A DNA stretch of 26,606 nucleotides. Source: a virus. The DNA lies in the IMG/VR virus record IMGVR_UViG_3300009151_000317, positions 1 through 26,606 of that record; one strand, 5' to 3'. How positions within the stretch are numbered: the stretch's first letter is position 1; each line of letters begins with the position of its first letter. The position numbers and the translations under genes are program-made. The notes under the pieces were generated by a model, which worked only from the letters and a program-made list of their open reading frames with translations, was not told where the DNA came from and did no database searches. Shown here one piece after another: positions 7,893 to 14,389 of the stretch.

Positions 7893-8104
7893 GTGTAGTC
7901 TCCTTCCTGTGTATGTTCTGTCAGTCTGTTCTCAAGGCGCTTGATCCGCTTCTCGTTGTACTGCACGATGGATACGGCGTACTCCACGGCAGACTCAGCC
8001 TCCAGCTTCTTCTGATGCGCTTCACGCAGTTCCTTGGCGATGATCTCCCGCAGGGTGCGGGAGCGCAAAATCTCACGGATAAATTTACTTACCGTGTCTC
8101 TCAT
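7889..8104 (-). CDS. Small coiled-coil protein, 71 aa
   Basis: Almost entirely helical and highly charged, with heptad-like spacing from residue 15 to 62 (LREIIAKELREAHQKKLEAE and EKRIKRLENRL). GGAG stands five to six bases before the ATG, and the gene overlaps both neighbours by four bases. It probably forms a dimer or binds a partner protein; no family was recognised. Confidence 0.7.
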   Translation of the reverse strand: MRDTVSKFIREILRSRTLREIIAKELREAHQKKLEAESAVEYAVSIVQYNEKRIKRLENRLTEHTQEGDYT

Positions 8105-8355
8105 TTGTTCTCCAATTGTGGTTGCGGTAGTTTGTCAACGAATGCCTGACCCATGCGTATGCTGTCTGCATTCCAAATATCCATGTCGTTGAGAAACGCT
8201 TCTTCGGTTTGTCCGTGGCAGTAAACACGAAACCGCTTTTGATAATTGTTGATGTCGTATTCAGACTCCATGCGCTCGACAGGTTTGTTGCAGACTGCGC
8301 ACAACGGAAGACCATGCAAGGCCAAAGCAAACTTGTTTTGCTCAGTGAGTTTCAT
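8101..8355 (-). CDS. Small CxxC protein, 84 aa
   Basis: The segment LPLCAVCNKPVERM has a CxxC, and a later YCHG could add a further Cys/His ligand, so a partial zinc-binding knuckle is possible. The rest is acidic and helical. AAGG is six bases upstream of the ATG and the overlaps are ATGA on both sides. No family was recognised. Confidence 0.7.
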   Translation of the reverse strand: MKLTEQNKFALALHGLPLCAVCNKPVERMESEYDINNYQKRFRVYCHGQTEEAFLNDMDIWNADSIRMGQAFVDKLPQPQLENK

Positions 8356-8675
8356 TTGTTGCCTTCCGTTGCGATTGATTCAGTGCGATTACGAGTGCAG
8401 TTCTTGCCACAAGATTCTGTGTAATGGCGCTCGGTATTTACCTGCTCACCACATCGTGTGAAGTAGTGCGTACCATCGTCCACAAACCTGTAGACCTTGC
8501 AACCATCTGCTTCGGACAAGAGTCGCGGCACGCGCATCTCAGCTTTTTGTTCATCGCTTGGGCCAAACGTTGACTGCAATACCCAAATAATGCCAAGAAT
8601 AAAACCAAGCGCAAGTAGTGCTGCAAGAGTCACAAAGCCTATGATTGTGAGGTGGTCCAAAAGATCGTCAATCAT
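8352..8675 (-). CDS. Membrane-anchored Cys-rich protein, 107 aa
   Basis: One transmembrane segment near residues 10-33 (IIGFVTLAALLALGFILGII) is followed by a soluble tail containing GCKVYRFVDDGTHYFTRC and three further cysteines. The motif resembles short phage proteins with a GC.VYRF...HYF..C signature (DUF4884-like), usually next to a signal or membrane helix. The tail would face the periplasm if the N-terminus is inside, where the cysteines could form disulfides. Ribosome site GGGAG at eight bases; ATGA overlaps. Family assignment is tentative. Confidence 0.7.
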   Translation of the reverse strand: MIDDLLDHLTIIGFVTLAALLALGFILGIIWVLQSTFGPSDEQKAEMRVPRLLSEADGCKVYRFVDDGTHYFTRCGEQVNTERHYTESCGKNCTRNRTESIATEGNK

Positions 8676-8926
8676 TTCTTCATCTCCCGAATGTAGATAG
8701 CCAGCGAACTGATGGTGTCTTTGCCAAAGCCTTTGAGCTTTTCAACATGCAGCGCCACTTCTTCAATCACGCCGTTGCGAAGTTCGTTAAAGAACTCCTG
8801 CTGGGTCTTGGCTTTCATTTGCATCTCTTCATCAAACGCTTTCTTTACCCTGTTCATACTCTCAACATGGTTGTAGTCTTCCAAGGTCACATAGCTGACC
8901 TCTGTTGGTTTGTTAAATTCAGTCAT
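8672..8926 (-). CDS. Unknown small helical protein, 84 aa
   Basis: Predicted to be helical and charged (NRVKKAFDEEMQMKAKTQQE), without cysteines or membrane segments. The ribosome site before ATG 8926 is weak (GAAAG), so expression probably depends on coupling to the upstream gene whose stop it overlaps. No family was recognised. Confidence 0.65.
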   Translation of the reverse strand: MTEFNKPTEVSYVTLEDYNHVESMNRVKKAFDEEMQMKAKTQQEFFNELRNGVIEEVALHVEKLKGFGKDTISSLAIYIREMKK

Positions 8927-9153
8927 GCAATTCTTTCGCTGATTGTTAATTTAAAAACCTGCCAAGGTTCGGGCTTTTCTTTCCAATGGTCAACGTTCCA
9001 GCCTTCTGGATACTTTTCCAACTGGATGTCCATGTTCGCTTTATGTTTAAGTGCTGCCTCTTCTGTGAAAAACAGCGTACCTTTGGGGTTAGGGTCATTT
9101 GGCGAAACTGCCATAAACCCCTGTTGATCAGGAATTCTTGAATCCTTAGTCAT
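8923..9153 (-). CDS. Unknown small protein, 76 aa
   Basis: Start chosen at ATG 9153 because GGAGG lies five bases upstream; an in-frame ATG nine codons earlier lacks a ribosome site. The sequence mixes FMAVSPNDPNPKGTLFFTEE with a tryptophan-rich end (WNVDHWKEKPEPW), suggesting a compact soluble fold. Overlaps: eight bases with the membrane peptide upstream, four with the next gene. No family was recognised. Confidence 0.7.
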   Translation of the reverse strand: MTKDSRIPDQQGFMAVSPNDPNPKGTLFFTEEAALKHKANMDIQLEKYPEGWNVDHWKEKPEPWQVFKLTISERIA

Positions 9154-9268
9154 TTCGTCCTCCGTTTTGCAAAAAATCAATCGCTGCTATCAGGATTGCG
9201 CCGACGACCACGACCAACACGCCGCCAATCAGTAAAAGAATCGTCCACGTGAATACGTTCTCTAACAT
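9146..9268 (-). CDS. Single-span membrane peptide, 40 aa
   Basis: Translation gives MLENVFTWTILLLIGGVLVV followed by more Val/Ala/Ile and a short polar tail ending GGRND: one transmembrane helix. GGAG stands seven bases before ATG 9268, and the stop overlaps the next start by eight bases, giving strong context support despite the size. It overlaps the coiled-coil gene 9177-9365 by 92 bases in another frame. Function unknown; a small inner-membrane effector is plausible. Confidence 0.65.
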   Translation of the reverse strand: MLENVFTWTILLLIGGVLVVVVGAILIAAIDFLQNGGRND

Positions 9269-9365
9269 GTTCTTTCTCCAAAAGATGAATGCGTTCGCGC
9301 AACGCTTGGTTTTCTACCAGCAGCCCGCGCCACGCCTCAAGGACCAGTCTTGTATCCTCGTCCAT
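9177..9365 (-). CDS. Small coiled-coil protein overlapping a membrane peptide gene, 62 aa
   Basis: The first 37 residues form a likely coiled coil (LVENQALRERIHLLEKEHVR); the arginine-rich tail (RRVGRGRRRN) is read from the same bases as the membrane peptide. ATG 9365 follows the upstream stop by six bases but has no clear ribosome site, so it would rely on re-initiation. Either both overlapping genes are translated, or this frame is a remnant. Confidence 0.45.
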   Translation of the reverse strand: MDEDTRLVLEAWRGLLVENQALRERIHLLEKEHVRERIHVDDSFTDWRRVGRGRRRNPDSSD

Positions 9366-9371
9366 AACGGG

Positions 9372-9527
9372 TCAGTGAAACCAAAGATAAAAACCGTGCA
9401 AGATTCCAATTGGGAACACAAGTGCCCCGGCAATCAAGAATCCCCACAAGCCTTGTGCAAAGCAAGTGAAGACATGCGTGAGCCATGCAATGAAACAGGC
9501 TATGCCAATAAATGATCCCCAGTTCAT
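9372..9527 (-). CDS. Small two-helix membrane protein, 51 aa
   Basis: Translation shows two hydrophobic segments, SFIGIACFIAWLTHVF and GFLIAGALVFPIGILHGF, ending in WFH. The pattern W..H....C....W..L.AGA..P.GI.HG matches a common class of tiny phage inner-membrane proteins of unknown function, from memory. ATG 9527 overlaps the upstream stop (ATGA). Confidence 0.75.
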   Translation of the reverse strand: MNWGSFIGIACFIAWLTHVFTCFAQGLWGFLIAGALVFPIGILHGFYLWFH

Positions 9528-9727
9528 AAATCTATCCCAGCCTTCCTCTGCATGTACGCCAAGCGGGCATACAAATCGACCATGCTGTTTTGCAAGAATT
9601 CCTTAAGGTTTAAATTGTGATGTGCCTCGCGGATCACGGACCCCGGCACAATGACCTCGGCCAAACAGCCATGCTGCTCAATCACAATCTTCAAATTACC
9701 GTCCACGTCCCAATCGTTGTTGTCCAT
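9524..9727 (-). CDS. Unknown small protein, 67 aa
   Basis: Two ATGs stand together (9730 and 9727); the second is four bases from GGAGG and is preferred. The protein is acidic at the start (DNNDWDVDGNLKIVIEQHG), then helical. It has no membrane segment and no recognised family. It is coupled to both neighbours. Confidence 0.7.
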   Translation of the reverse strand: MDNNDWDVDGNLKIVIEQHGCLAEVIVPGSVIREAHHNLNLKEFLQNSMVDLYARLAYMQRKAGIDL

Positions 9728-9993
9728 CATTCCTCCGCCATAAAGTTGGTTGCATCGTTGTAAAAGGTCAAGAACATGTCTATCGCAGAATGCTTGTCAA
9801 GGCCCGTGGCCCGGGCACCGCCCGCCGCTACCATCATTGCCGCCAAGACAGATATCTGAGGTGAATCAGAATGCCTGAACATGGTCTTGGCAATCTCCGT
9901 GGCCACACGCTGTACGTCGGCCTTGGCTGCTCTTATCTCCTCCGGAATCAATTCCCGACCCTTGTCCTTGCCGGTGTCTTTACCGTCAGTCAT
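9727..9993 (-). CDS. Unknown helical protein, 88 aa
   Basis: Start ATG 9993 has GAGGAG seven bases upstream and overlaps the upstream stop by eight bases; the frame is open upstream but not supported there. A charged start (TDGKDTGKDKGRE) is followed by helices, including ISVLAAMMVAAGGARATGL and a C-terminal DMFLTFYNDATNFM. No family was recognised. Confidence 0.7.
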   Translation of the reverse strand: MTDGKDTGKDKGRELIPEEIRAAKADVQRVATEIAKTMFRHSDSPQISVLAAMMVAAGGARATGLDKHSAIDMFLTFYNDATNFMAEE

Positions 9994-10255
9994 AAACATT
10001 CTCCTCGGCCAAAGCCTGATATGCCAACTGCGCCTGCTCAATGATGTCGTTTGTAGTGTCCTCTGACAATAACTCAGAAATGTCCACGCCGCCTAAATAA
10101 GCATAGAACACGGACCAAGACTCGGCCAAGCCAACACTTGGATCAGCATCCTCTGCCTCCAACCAACAGTCCAAAGAATGCTTTGTCTTGCCGTTCAGAA
10201 AAGTGTATGTGTAGTTCAACAGGCCCGCATAAGGGCTGAAATGGGTATCAATCAT
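9986..10255 (-). CDS. Small protein sharing a motif with its upstream neighbour, 89 aa
   Basis: ATG 10255 has GAGGAG seven bases before it; a GTG two codons earlier is less likely. The segment VDISELLSED..NDIIEQ (about residues 59-77) matches LDITALLTED..FDVFEQ in the next upstream gene, so the two may be diverged paralogues. The middle carries CWLEAEDADPSVGL and AYLGGVDIS, a pattern I associate with phage accessory proteins of unknown function. Confidence 0.7.
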   Translation of the reverse strand: MIDTHFSPYAGLLNYTYTFLNGKTKHSLDCWLEAEDADPSVGLAESWSVFYAYLGGVDISELLSEDTTNDIIEQAQLAYQALAEENVYD

Positions 10256-10499
10256 GGCCACGCTCCTCGAACAAACCTAAAGGACCACTTTCATCGTACC
10301 AATCGTGTATCTGCTCGAACACGTCAAAGAAGTCGTCTTCAGTAAGTAGTGCGGTAATGTCCAAGGATAACGGACCGTGGACCACGGATACAGTCTTTAT
10401 GAATGTGTTGCCCTCGTTGTTCCTGCCGTACATTACCTGAACGGGGACCCTGAGCAAAAGGTCTGCCGTCTGTAGCTGGGTTAGTTGATCTTGACTCAT
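10248..10499 (-). CDS. First gene of the leftward operon, 83 aa, unknown
   Basis: ATG 10499 is preceded by the shared ribosome-site element AGAAAGGATAG (10506-10516). The protein contains LRVPVQVMYGRNNEGNTF and a C-terminal part LDITALLTEDDFFDVFEQ similar to the next gene. It is acidic and soluble. As the first gene after the promoter at 10542-10570 it is probably well expressed early. No named family was recognised. Confidence 0.75.
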   Translation of the reverse strand: MSQDQLTQLQTADLLLRVPVQVMYGRNNEGNTFIKTVSVVHGPLSLDITALLTEDDFFDVFEQIHDWYDESGPLGLFEERGHD

Positions 10500-10505
10500 A
10501 CTCTG

Positions 10506-10516
10506 CTATCCTTTCT
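10506..10516 (-). promoter_or_regulatory. Shared ribosome-site element AGAAAGGATAG, leftward copy
   Basis: Reads AGAAAGGATAG on the minus strand, upstream of ATG 10499. The same word precedes five genes on the plus strand, and a sixth has a one-base variant. Confidence 0.75.
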
Positions 10517-10534
10517 TGAATTACATGTGTTAGG

Positions 10535-10568
10535 GACACGTAGTATGGCTTAGAGGACACTACGTGTC
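10535..10568. repeat. Perfect 10-bp inverted repeat overlapping the leftward promoter
   Basis: GACACGTAGT (10535-10544) and ACTACGTGTC (10559-10568) are exact reverse complements 14 bases apart. They overlap both the -10 and -35 boxes of the leftward promoter, the expected position for a repressor operator. Confidence 0.65.
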
Positions 10569-10570
10569 AA
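10542..10570 (-). promoter_or_regulatory. Sigma70-like promoter for the leftward operon
   Basis: On the minus strand TTGACA (10565-10570) is followed after 17 bases by CATACT (10542-10547). The -35 box is perfect; the -10 box has four of six consensus bases. Transcription would start about 30 bases before ATG 10499. Confidence 0.7.
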
Positions 10571-10608
10571 GTACATTTTGTTGTGTTTTTCATAGGGGTT
10601 TACCCTTG

Positions 10609-10630
10609 TATATATCGTTTTGGATATATA
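10609..10630. repeat. 8-bp palindrome TATATATC/GATATATA
   Basis: Arms at 10609-10616 and 10623-10630 with loop GTTTTG. It could be a protein-binding site or easily melted DNA. Confidence 0.5.
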
Positions 10631-10896
10631 GAACAGGGTTTGTTATGCAATTTTGGGAATCTATATAGGAGTTTTGGAGGTAAGAGGTGTTTTTTTTATT
10701 TTTTTTGTGGGAATAGACGTGATAGACGTAATGGTGTAATAAGTCAATGAAATCAAGGAGTTATTGGTGTACAGTACATTACGTTGTAAGTTTAGGAGTA
10801 ATTTACTGGGGTGTCCCTACGTTTAGAGGAGGTGATTTTTTTTTTACTACTCTTCCTCCCAGATCCCTATATAGGAGGTCTTGATTGGGATTGACC

Positions 10897-10925
10897 TTGA
10901 CAGAGCGCTTTACGCTATCTATACT
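10897..10925 (+). promoter_or_regulatory. Near-consensus sigma70 promoter, rightward
   Basis: TTGACA (10897-10902), a 17-base spacer and TATACT (10920-10925). Eleven of twelve box positions match consensus. It would drive 10956-12233. The spacer contains AGCG..CGCT, a short inverted repeat. Confidence 0.8.
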
Positions 10926-10955
10926 TGGATGTTAGATATTTACAGGAATTAGTCC

Positions 10956-11171
10956 ATGATACAGATTGAAGCAAATATCCCGATACCCGAGGACCGCACG
11001 ACCTACCCTTTCAGGGACATGGACCCGGGCGATAGCATCCTGTTTAAGGGCGAGAAGCAGGCGACCTCTGCTAGGGTGGCAGCGATACGCTTTGCCAAGG
11101 TCCATAAGCCCGGCTGGGTGTTCTCCATGCGCAAGGTTGAGAACGGCTGGCGGCTGTGGAGGACTGCATGA
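10956..11171 (+). CDS. Small conserved phage protein, 71 aa
   Basis: The protein contains RTTYPFRDMDPGDSILF, then ARVAAIRFAKVH and a C-terminal WRLWRT. This arrangement resembles a family of short phage proteins with a YPF..M..GDSF beginning and an arginine/tryptophan ending; its function is unknown. It lies about 30 bases behind the strong rightward promoter and overlaps the terminase small-subunit start by ATGA. The ribosome site AGGA is eight bases from the ATG. Confidence 0.75.
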   Translation: MIQIEANIPIPEDRTTYPFRDMDPGDSILFKGEKQATSARVAAIRFAKVHKPGWVFSMRKVENGWRLWRTA

Positions 11172-11827
11172 CCAAGCGGGATGTCTGGAACGTGCCCCCT
11201 GTGGTGCCTGACAAGGCCAAGCAGAGGCTTGCGGGCGAAGTCCGACCCCTGAGGCAGCAAAAGGTCTTGAACGCCAAGGAATGGAAGTTTGTGCAGGAAT
11301 ACGTGTCTGGCGATGGCCGGGTGACCTTAAAAGAGGCTGCCATGCGTGCCGGGTACAAGGAGGGCTCGGCCTCGGTCATGGCGTGGAAGTTGACCAACCC
11401 GAAAGAATATCCCCATGTTGTGGCTGCCATTCAGGCCTACCGCGCTGAGTTGGCCTCGAAGTACAACACCTCGTACGAGCGGCACATGAAAGACTTGCAG
11501 GATATTCGGGACAAAGCTTTGGCTGCGGGGGCGTTTGCTGCTGCCGTGCAGGCGGAGTACAGGCGCGGCCAAGCCTTGGGCACCATTTACGTTGAGCGCA
11601 AGGAAATCAGGCACGGGACAATTGACTCGATGTCGAAAGAGGAAGTGCAGCGCAAGCTTGACGAACTGAAACGGCTCTACGGTGGCCCGCCGCCGACTGC
11701 CTTGATTGATGCCAGCACGGGCAAAGTGCTTGATACCATCGACCGGGAGAAAGACCCGGCCTTTGACTCTGGTGTGGCCGAACCTCCTTTAGACGTTTTT
11801 GAGATAGACCGTGGCGACGACACCTGA
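11168..11827 (+). CDS. terS: Terminase small subunit, 219 aa
   Basis: Binds phage DNA to begin packaging. The N-terminal part has the HTH-like pattern of terminase small subunits: WKFVQEYVSG..VTLKEAAMRAGY (about residues 38-63), followed by a helical region (TSYERHMKDLQDIRDKALAA) likely used for oligomerisation. The C-terminus is acidic and would contact the large subunit. ATG 11168 has GGAGG five bases upstream and overlaps the preceding stop. Unusually, the large subunit gene is about 4.5 kb away rather than next to it. Confidence 0.8.
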   Translation: MTKRDVWNVPPVVPDKAKQRLAGEVRPLRQQKVLNAKEWKFVQEYVSGDGRVTLKEAAMRAGYKEGSASVMAWKLTNPKEYPHVVAAIQAYRAELASKYNTSYERHMKDLQDIRDKALAAGAFAAAVQAEYRRGQALGTIYVERKEIRHGTIDSMSKEEVQRKLDELKRLYGGPPPTALIDASTGKVLDTIDREKDPAFDSGVAEPPLDVFEIDRGDDT

Positions 11828-12233
11828 GGCGAAATTCTCCGCACGCGTGCGCGATGGACTCAAGGCCTTGGGCTGTGACATCGAGCGAATTGAAAACCGG
11901 GTGAACCTTGGCGTGCCCGACATGCTGGTGGGCGTGGACGATTGCTTTGTGATGATGGAATTGAAAGTGGTGCACAGTGGCTTGAAAGTGAAATTGCGGC
12001 CGCATCAAATTGCTTTTTTGGTTCGACATGCTGCCAAGGGCCGACCGTGCTTTGTCCTTGCCTTACGCGCGGGCGGGGAAGTGCTTAAGCCTGAGCAGGT
12101 TTTTCTCTACCATGGGCGCGATGCTTTGGCTTTGGCTGCCGATGGCCTTCGGCTGCCCCCGTTGGCGGTCTGGCCCTCCCGGGGGATGAATTGGGCGGAG
12201 CTTAAAGAAAAGCTATCGGCACCGGTGGATTGA
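11811..12233 (+). CDS. VRR-NUC-like PD-(D/E)XK nuclease, 140 aa
   Basis: Small endonuclease, perhaps resolving branched DNA before packaging. The catalytic pattern is clear: GVPDMLVG (PD), MMELKV (ExK) and LRPHQIAFL with the trailing glutamine, as in the VRR-NUC family. The start is GTG 11811, overlapping terS by 17 bases; no ATG is available before the nuclease core. The core is complete; the last 30 residues were not recognised. Confidence 0.8.
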   Translation: MATTPEAKFSARVRDGLKALGCDIERIENRVNLGVPDMLVGVDDCFVMMELKVVHSGLKVKLRPHQIAFLVRHAAKGRPCFVLALRAGGEVLKPEQVFLYHGRDALALAADGLRLPPLAVWPSRGMNWAELKEKLSAPVD

Positions 12234-12246
12234 TCGAAAAAATCAA

Positions 12247-12298
12247 TTGGACATTTGGCTGGATTCTGTCAAAATAGTGGCTGCTGAAATAATTCAGC
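12247..12298 (+). promoter_or_regulatory. Possible promoter followed by a small hairpin
   Basis: TTGGAC (12247-12252), 17 bases, CAAAAT (12270-12275), then GCTGAA/TTCAGC (12283-12298) with a four-base loop close to the expected transcript start. AGAAAGGATAG follows at 12303-12313. Confidence 0.5.
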
Positions 12299-12316
12299 GA
12301 ACAGAAAGGATAGAGA

Positions 12317-12565
12317 ATGAAGACAAAAACCCTTTGCGTTTATTGGGCGCACGCTCAGCGAGACGGCCCTTCTAAAATTTTCAAATTAAAACGGGATGCG
12401 ATACAGTGGGGGCGCGATACTTTTGACGGGGTTTTCATTGTCGAACCGATCAATAAAGCCAAGCTATCGGAACGGCTGGAATATTTAGAAAATCAATTGG
12501 GAATTGTGCCGGAGCTGGCCTACACTGGCCGCCTTACCAATCAAGAAAGGATAGAGTTATGTTGA
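12317..12565 (+). CDS. Unknown small protein, 82 aa
   Basis: First gene of the accessory island. AGAAAGGATAG (12303-12313) precedes the ATG. The N-terminal half is basic (SKIFKLKRDAIQWGRD) and the C-terminal part has a short helix (AKLSERLEYLENQLG). The last codons read through another AGAAAGGATAG copy that serves the next gene; the two genes overlap by seven bases. No family was recognised. Confidence 0.75.
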   Translation: MKTKTLCVYWAHAQRDGPSKIFKLKRDAIQWGRDTFDGVFIVEPINKAKLSERLEYLENQLGIVPELAYTGRLTNQERIELC

Positions 12566-13263
12566 AAACCGTTGCAATATCAGCCAATAAAAAAACCGGC
12601 CCGATAGCTGTTACTTATCGCGCTGGTGAACATGAAACCTATGGCACGTGTCCGCGTAGCTGCGCACTGCACCCCAAAAGCGAGACCGGCACCGACCATA
12701 TCGACGCGGATTATTTGGCCGCTGTTTATGATTCTGTACCGCGCCGGGGTATGGCATGGGCTTATTCACACTTTGCCGCTGAGGCGCTGCCGATACCGGC
12801 ACCGGGTAAAACGACAATTAACGCGAGCTGCGACACCATCGCGGACGCGGTGCGCACTGTAGAGCTTGGCCGCCCGGCGGTTTACGCTGCCCCGGTGGAC
12901 ACTGCCGAGAGCTGGCCGCGTAAAATTCACGGGGTGACGTTTGCCCGTTGTCCCGCTGAGCTGGCCGAATCGTTTACGTGCGCGGACTGTGGCGGCGGTT
13001 CGCCGCTATGCGCCCGGGGGGATCGGGAATTTGTCGTTGTTTTTGTTGCCCATGGCACCGGAAAAAAACGGGTAGGCACGGATGACGCGGGCGGCTGCTA
13101 CGCGGCCAGTGGTCCGGTGGCGATACAGTGGCACGGCACGCGGAAAACCGGCCACGCCAATGACGCGCAAGCGGTGCGGGCTTTTGCCCGGGGGTTGCCT
13201 GTTGGTTCGCTATTGCGGCACCATATCGCGGGCGATATCGGGCGCGAGGTGGCAGCATGCTAA
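12559..13263 (+). CDS. DUF7227-like Cys-rich phage protein with rearranged motif order, 234 aa
   Basis: Motifs seen: KTGPIAVT (residues 12-19), TCPRSC (30-35), ASCDT (89-93), FARCPAELAESFTCADC (128-144), LCA (150-152), AHGTGKK (164-170), GCYAASGPVAIQW (179-191) and RHHIAGD (220-226). These are the hallmarks I know from a common phage family of unknown function (DUF7227). In the usual order GCYA..GP..W and R..AGD directly follow the first CPxxC near the N-terminus; here they lie at the C-terminus, as in a circular permutation. The many cysteines suggest a metal site. AGAAAGGATAG lies just before the ATG. The call is good; the permutation rests on memory of the family. Confidence 0.7.
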   Translation: MLKTVAISANKKTGPIAVTYRAGEHETYGTCPRSCALHPKSETGTDHIDADYLAAVYDSVPRRGMAWAYSHFAAEALPIPAPGKTTINASCDTIADAVRTVELGRPAVYAAPVDTAESWPRKIHGVTFARCPAELAESFTCADCGGGSPLCARGDREFVVVFVAHGTGKKRVGTDDAGGCYAASGPVAIQWHGTRKTGHANDAQAVRAFARGLPVGSLLRHHIAGDIGREVAAC

Positions 13264-13319
13264 TTGTGGCGGTCTTACTGTGGCTGTTTATTGGGTGGCT
13301 GCTCGATAGATACGGTTAA
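13257..13319 (+). CDS. Tiny membrane peptide, 20 aa
   Basis: ATG 13257 overlaps the preceding gene's end and has GAGG seven bases upstream. The peptide MLIVAVLLWLFIGWLLDRYG is one hydrophobic span with a charged end. The overlap and ribosome site are good but the length is minimal, so it could be chance. Confidence 0.45.
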   Translation: MLIVAVLLWLFIGWLLDRYG

Positions 13320-13351
13320 TTGAAAACCCCGAACCGATAGGAATAATTCAA

Positions 13352-13405
13352 TTGACCGGCGCGAACAATAGACTAGAATTCAACACATCAGAAGCCGGGC
13401 GGCTT
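13352..13405 (+). promoter_or_regulatory. Possible promoter followed by a small hairpin
   Basis: TTGACC (13352-13357), a 16-base spacer and TAGAAT (13374-13379), each box one base from consensus. A hairpin AAGCC/GGCTT (13392-13405) with a four-base loop follows, then AGAAAGGATAG (13418-13428). Confidence 0.55.
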
Positions 13406-13432
13406 TTGATTCAACTCAGAAAGGATAGCAAC

Positions 13433-14389
13433 ATGGCACACATGATCGATACAACAACCGGCACGGCTGCAATGGCATACGCCGGACAAACCCCATGGCA
13501 CGGCTTAGGCCAAGCACTGACGGCGGGCGCTGATATTCCAACATGGACACGTGAGGCGGGCTTAGCTTATAGCGTGCTGGAATCTCCTGTACTGTTTCGC
13601 ACGAAGGCAGCAAGCGAACCGGAGGCATTCAAAGGCCGCAAAGTATTGCACCGCAGCGACACCGGCGCACCTTTGGCCGTAGTATCTGACGGGTACAACG
13701 TGGTCCAACCCGCTGACGTTATGGGCTTTTTTGATTCACTGGTCAAGCTGGGCGGCTTTCAATTGGAAACCGCCGGGGCGCTTAGCTATGGGCGGCGCGT
13801 TTGGGCGCTGGCCTCAGTAGGCGCGGGCGCTGACGTGGTAGACGGTGACACGGTCAAGCCTTATTTACTGCTCGGCACGTCATACGATGGAACCATGGCC
13901 ACGGTTGCAAAATTCACCACGGTTCGCGTGGTTTGCAATAACACTATCACGGCGGCGCTGGGAGATAACACCGCAGCCGTGCGCGTGCTGCACAGTGAGC
14001 GATTCGACGCTGACAAGGTACGGTTAGAGCTGGGCATAGTGGCGAATCATTGGGAGCGCTTTTTAATTGAATCGCGCAAGCTGGCAGGCGTGACTATGGG
14101 CGCGGATGATGCGGACGCGTTTGTAACTGAGCTGCTCAAGCCATACCACACAGGCCGGATTGAAATCAGCGATTCGCGGGCATACAAGCGAATCATGCAA
14201 TTATTCAACGGTGCAGCTATCGGTTCGGAGCTGGGCGGCGTAGTTGGCACGCGCTGGGGCATGCTGAATTCAGTGACTGAATTAGTTGATCATGAGCGCG
14301 GACGCAGTAACAATACGCGCCTTGAATCGGCATGGTTTGGCACTGGTGCCGCGATTAAAAACCGCGCATTGGAGCTGCTCGCTGCTTAA
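13433..14389 (+). CDS. DUF932 phage/plasmid-like protein (TIGR03299 type), 318 aa
   Basis: The N-terminus MAHMIDTTTGTAAMAYAGQT and the following PWHGLGQAL match the beginning of the DUF932 family found in phages and plasmids, whose function is unknown. Further typical parts are SDGYNVVQPADVMGFFDSL (residues about 84-102), PYLLLGTSYDGTMA and VVCNNTITAAL in the middle, and a C-terminal LNSVTELVDHERGR. The length is normal for the family. The start ATG 13433 follows AGAAAGGATAG; the frame is open further upstream but lacks support. It has its own promoter and is followed by GC-rich hairpins. Confidence 0.85.
   Translation: MAHMIDTTTGTAAMAYAGQTPWHGLGQALTAGADIPTWTREAGLAYSVLESPVLFRTKAASEPEAFKGRKVLHRSDTGAPLAVVSDGYNVVQPADVMGFFDSLVKLGGFQLETAGALSYGRRVWALASVGAGADVVDGDTVKPYLLLGTSYDGTMATVAKFTTVRVVCNNTITAALGDNTAAVRVLHSERFDADKVRLELGIVANHWERFLIESRKLAGVTMGADDADAFVTELLKPYHTGRIEISDSRAYKRIMQLFNGAAIGSELGGVVGTRWGMLNSVTELVDHERGRSNNTRLESAWFGTGAAIKNRALELLAA

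Larger units (their letters stand above)
10500..10955. other. AT-rich divergent control region, possible replication origin
   Basis: No gene was found. The region separates the leftward operon from the rightward terminase block and holds promoters in both directions, a perfect 10-bp inverted repeat, an 8-bp palindrome, poly-T tracts and short direct repeats: AGTACATTTTGTTGT (10570-10584) and AGTACATTACGTTGT (10773-10787); CTATATAGGAG (10661-10671 and 10867-10877); two ATAGACGT copies near 10712-10729; and TAGGGACAC (10531-10539) with its inverse GTGTCCCTA (10811-10819). Such a layout fits an operator/promoter switch region or an origin; neither is proven. Confidence 0.65.

Noticed and set aside
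6761-10380. Recurrent CGGACC words in the leftward operon (near 6766, 9637, 10111, 10371)
   Set aside because: Short, inside coding sequence with different contexts; could be chance or codon-driven.
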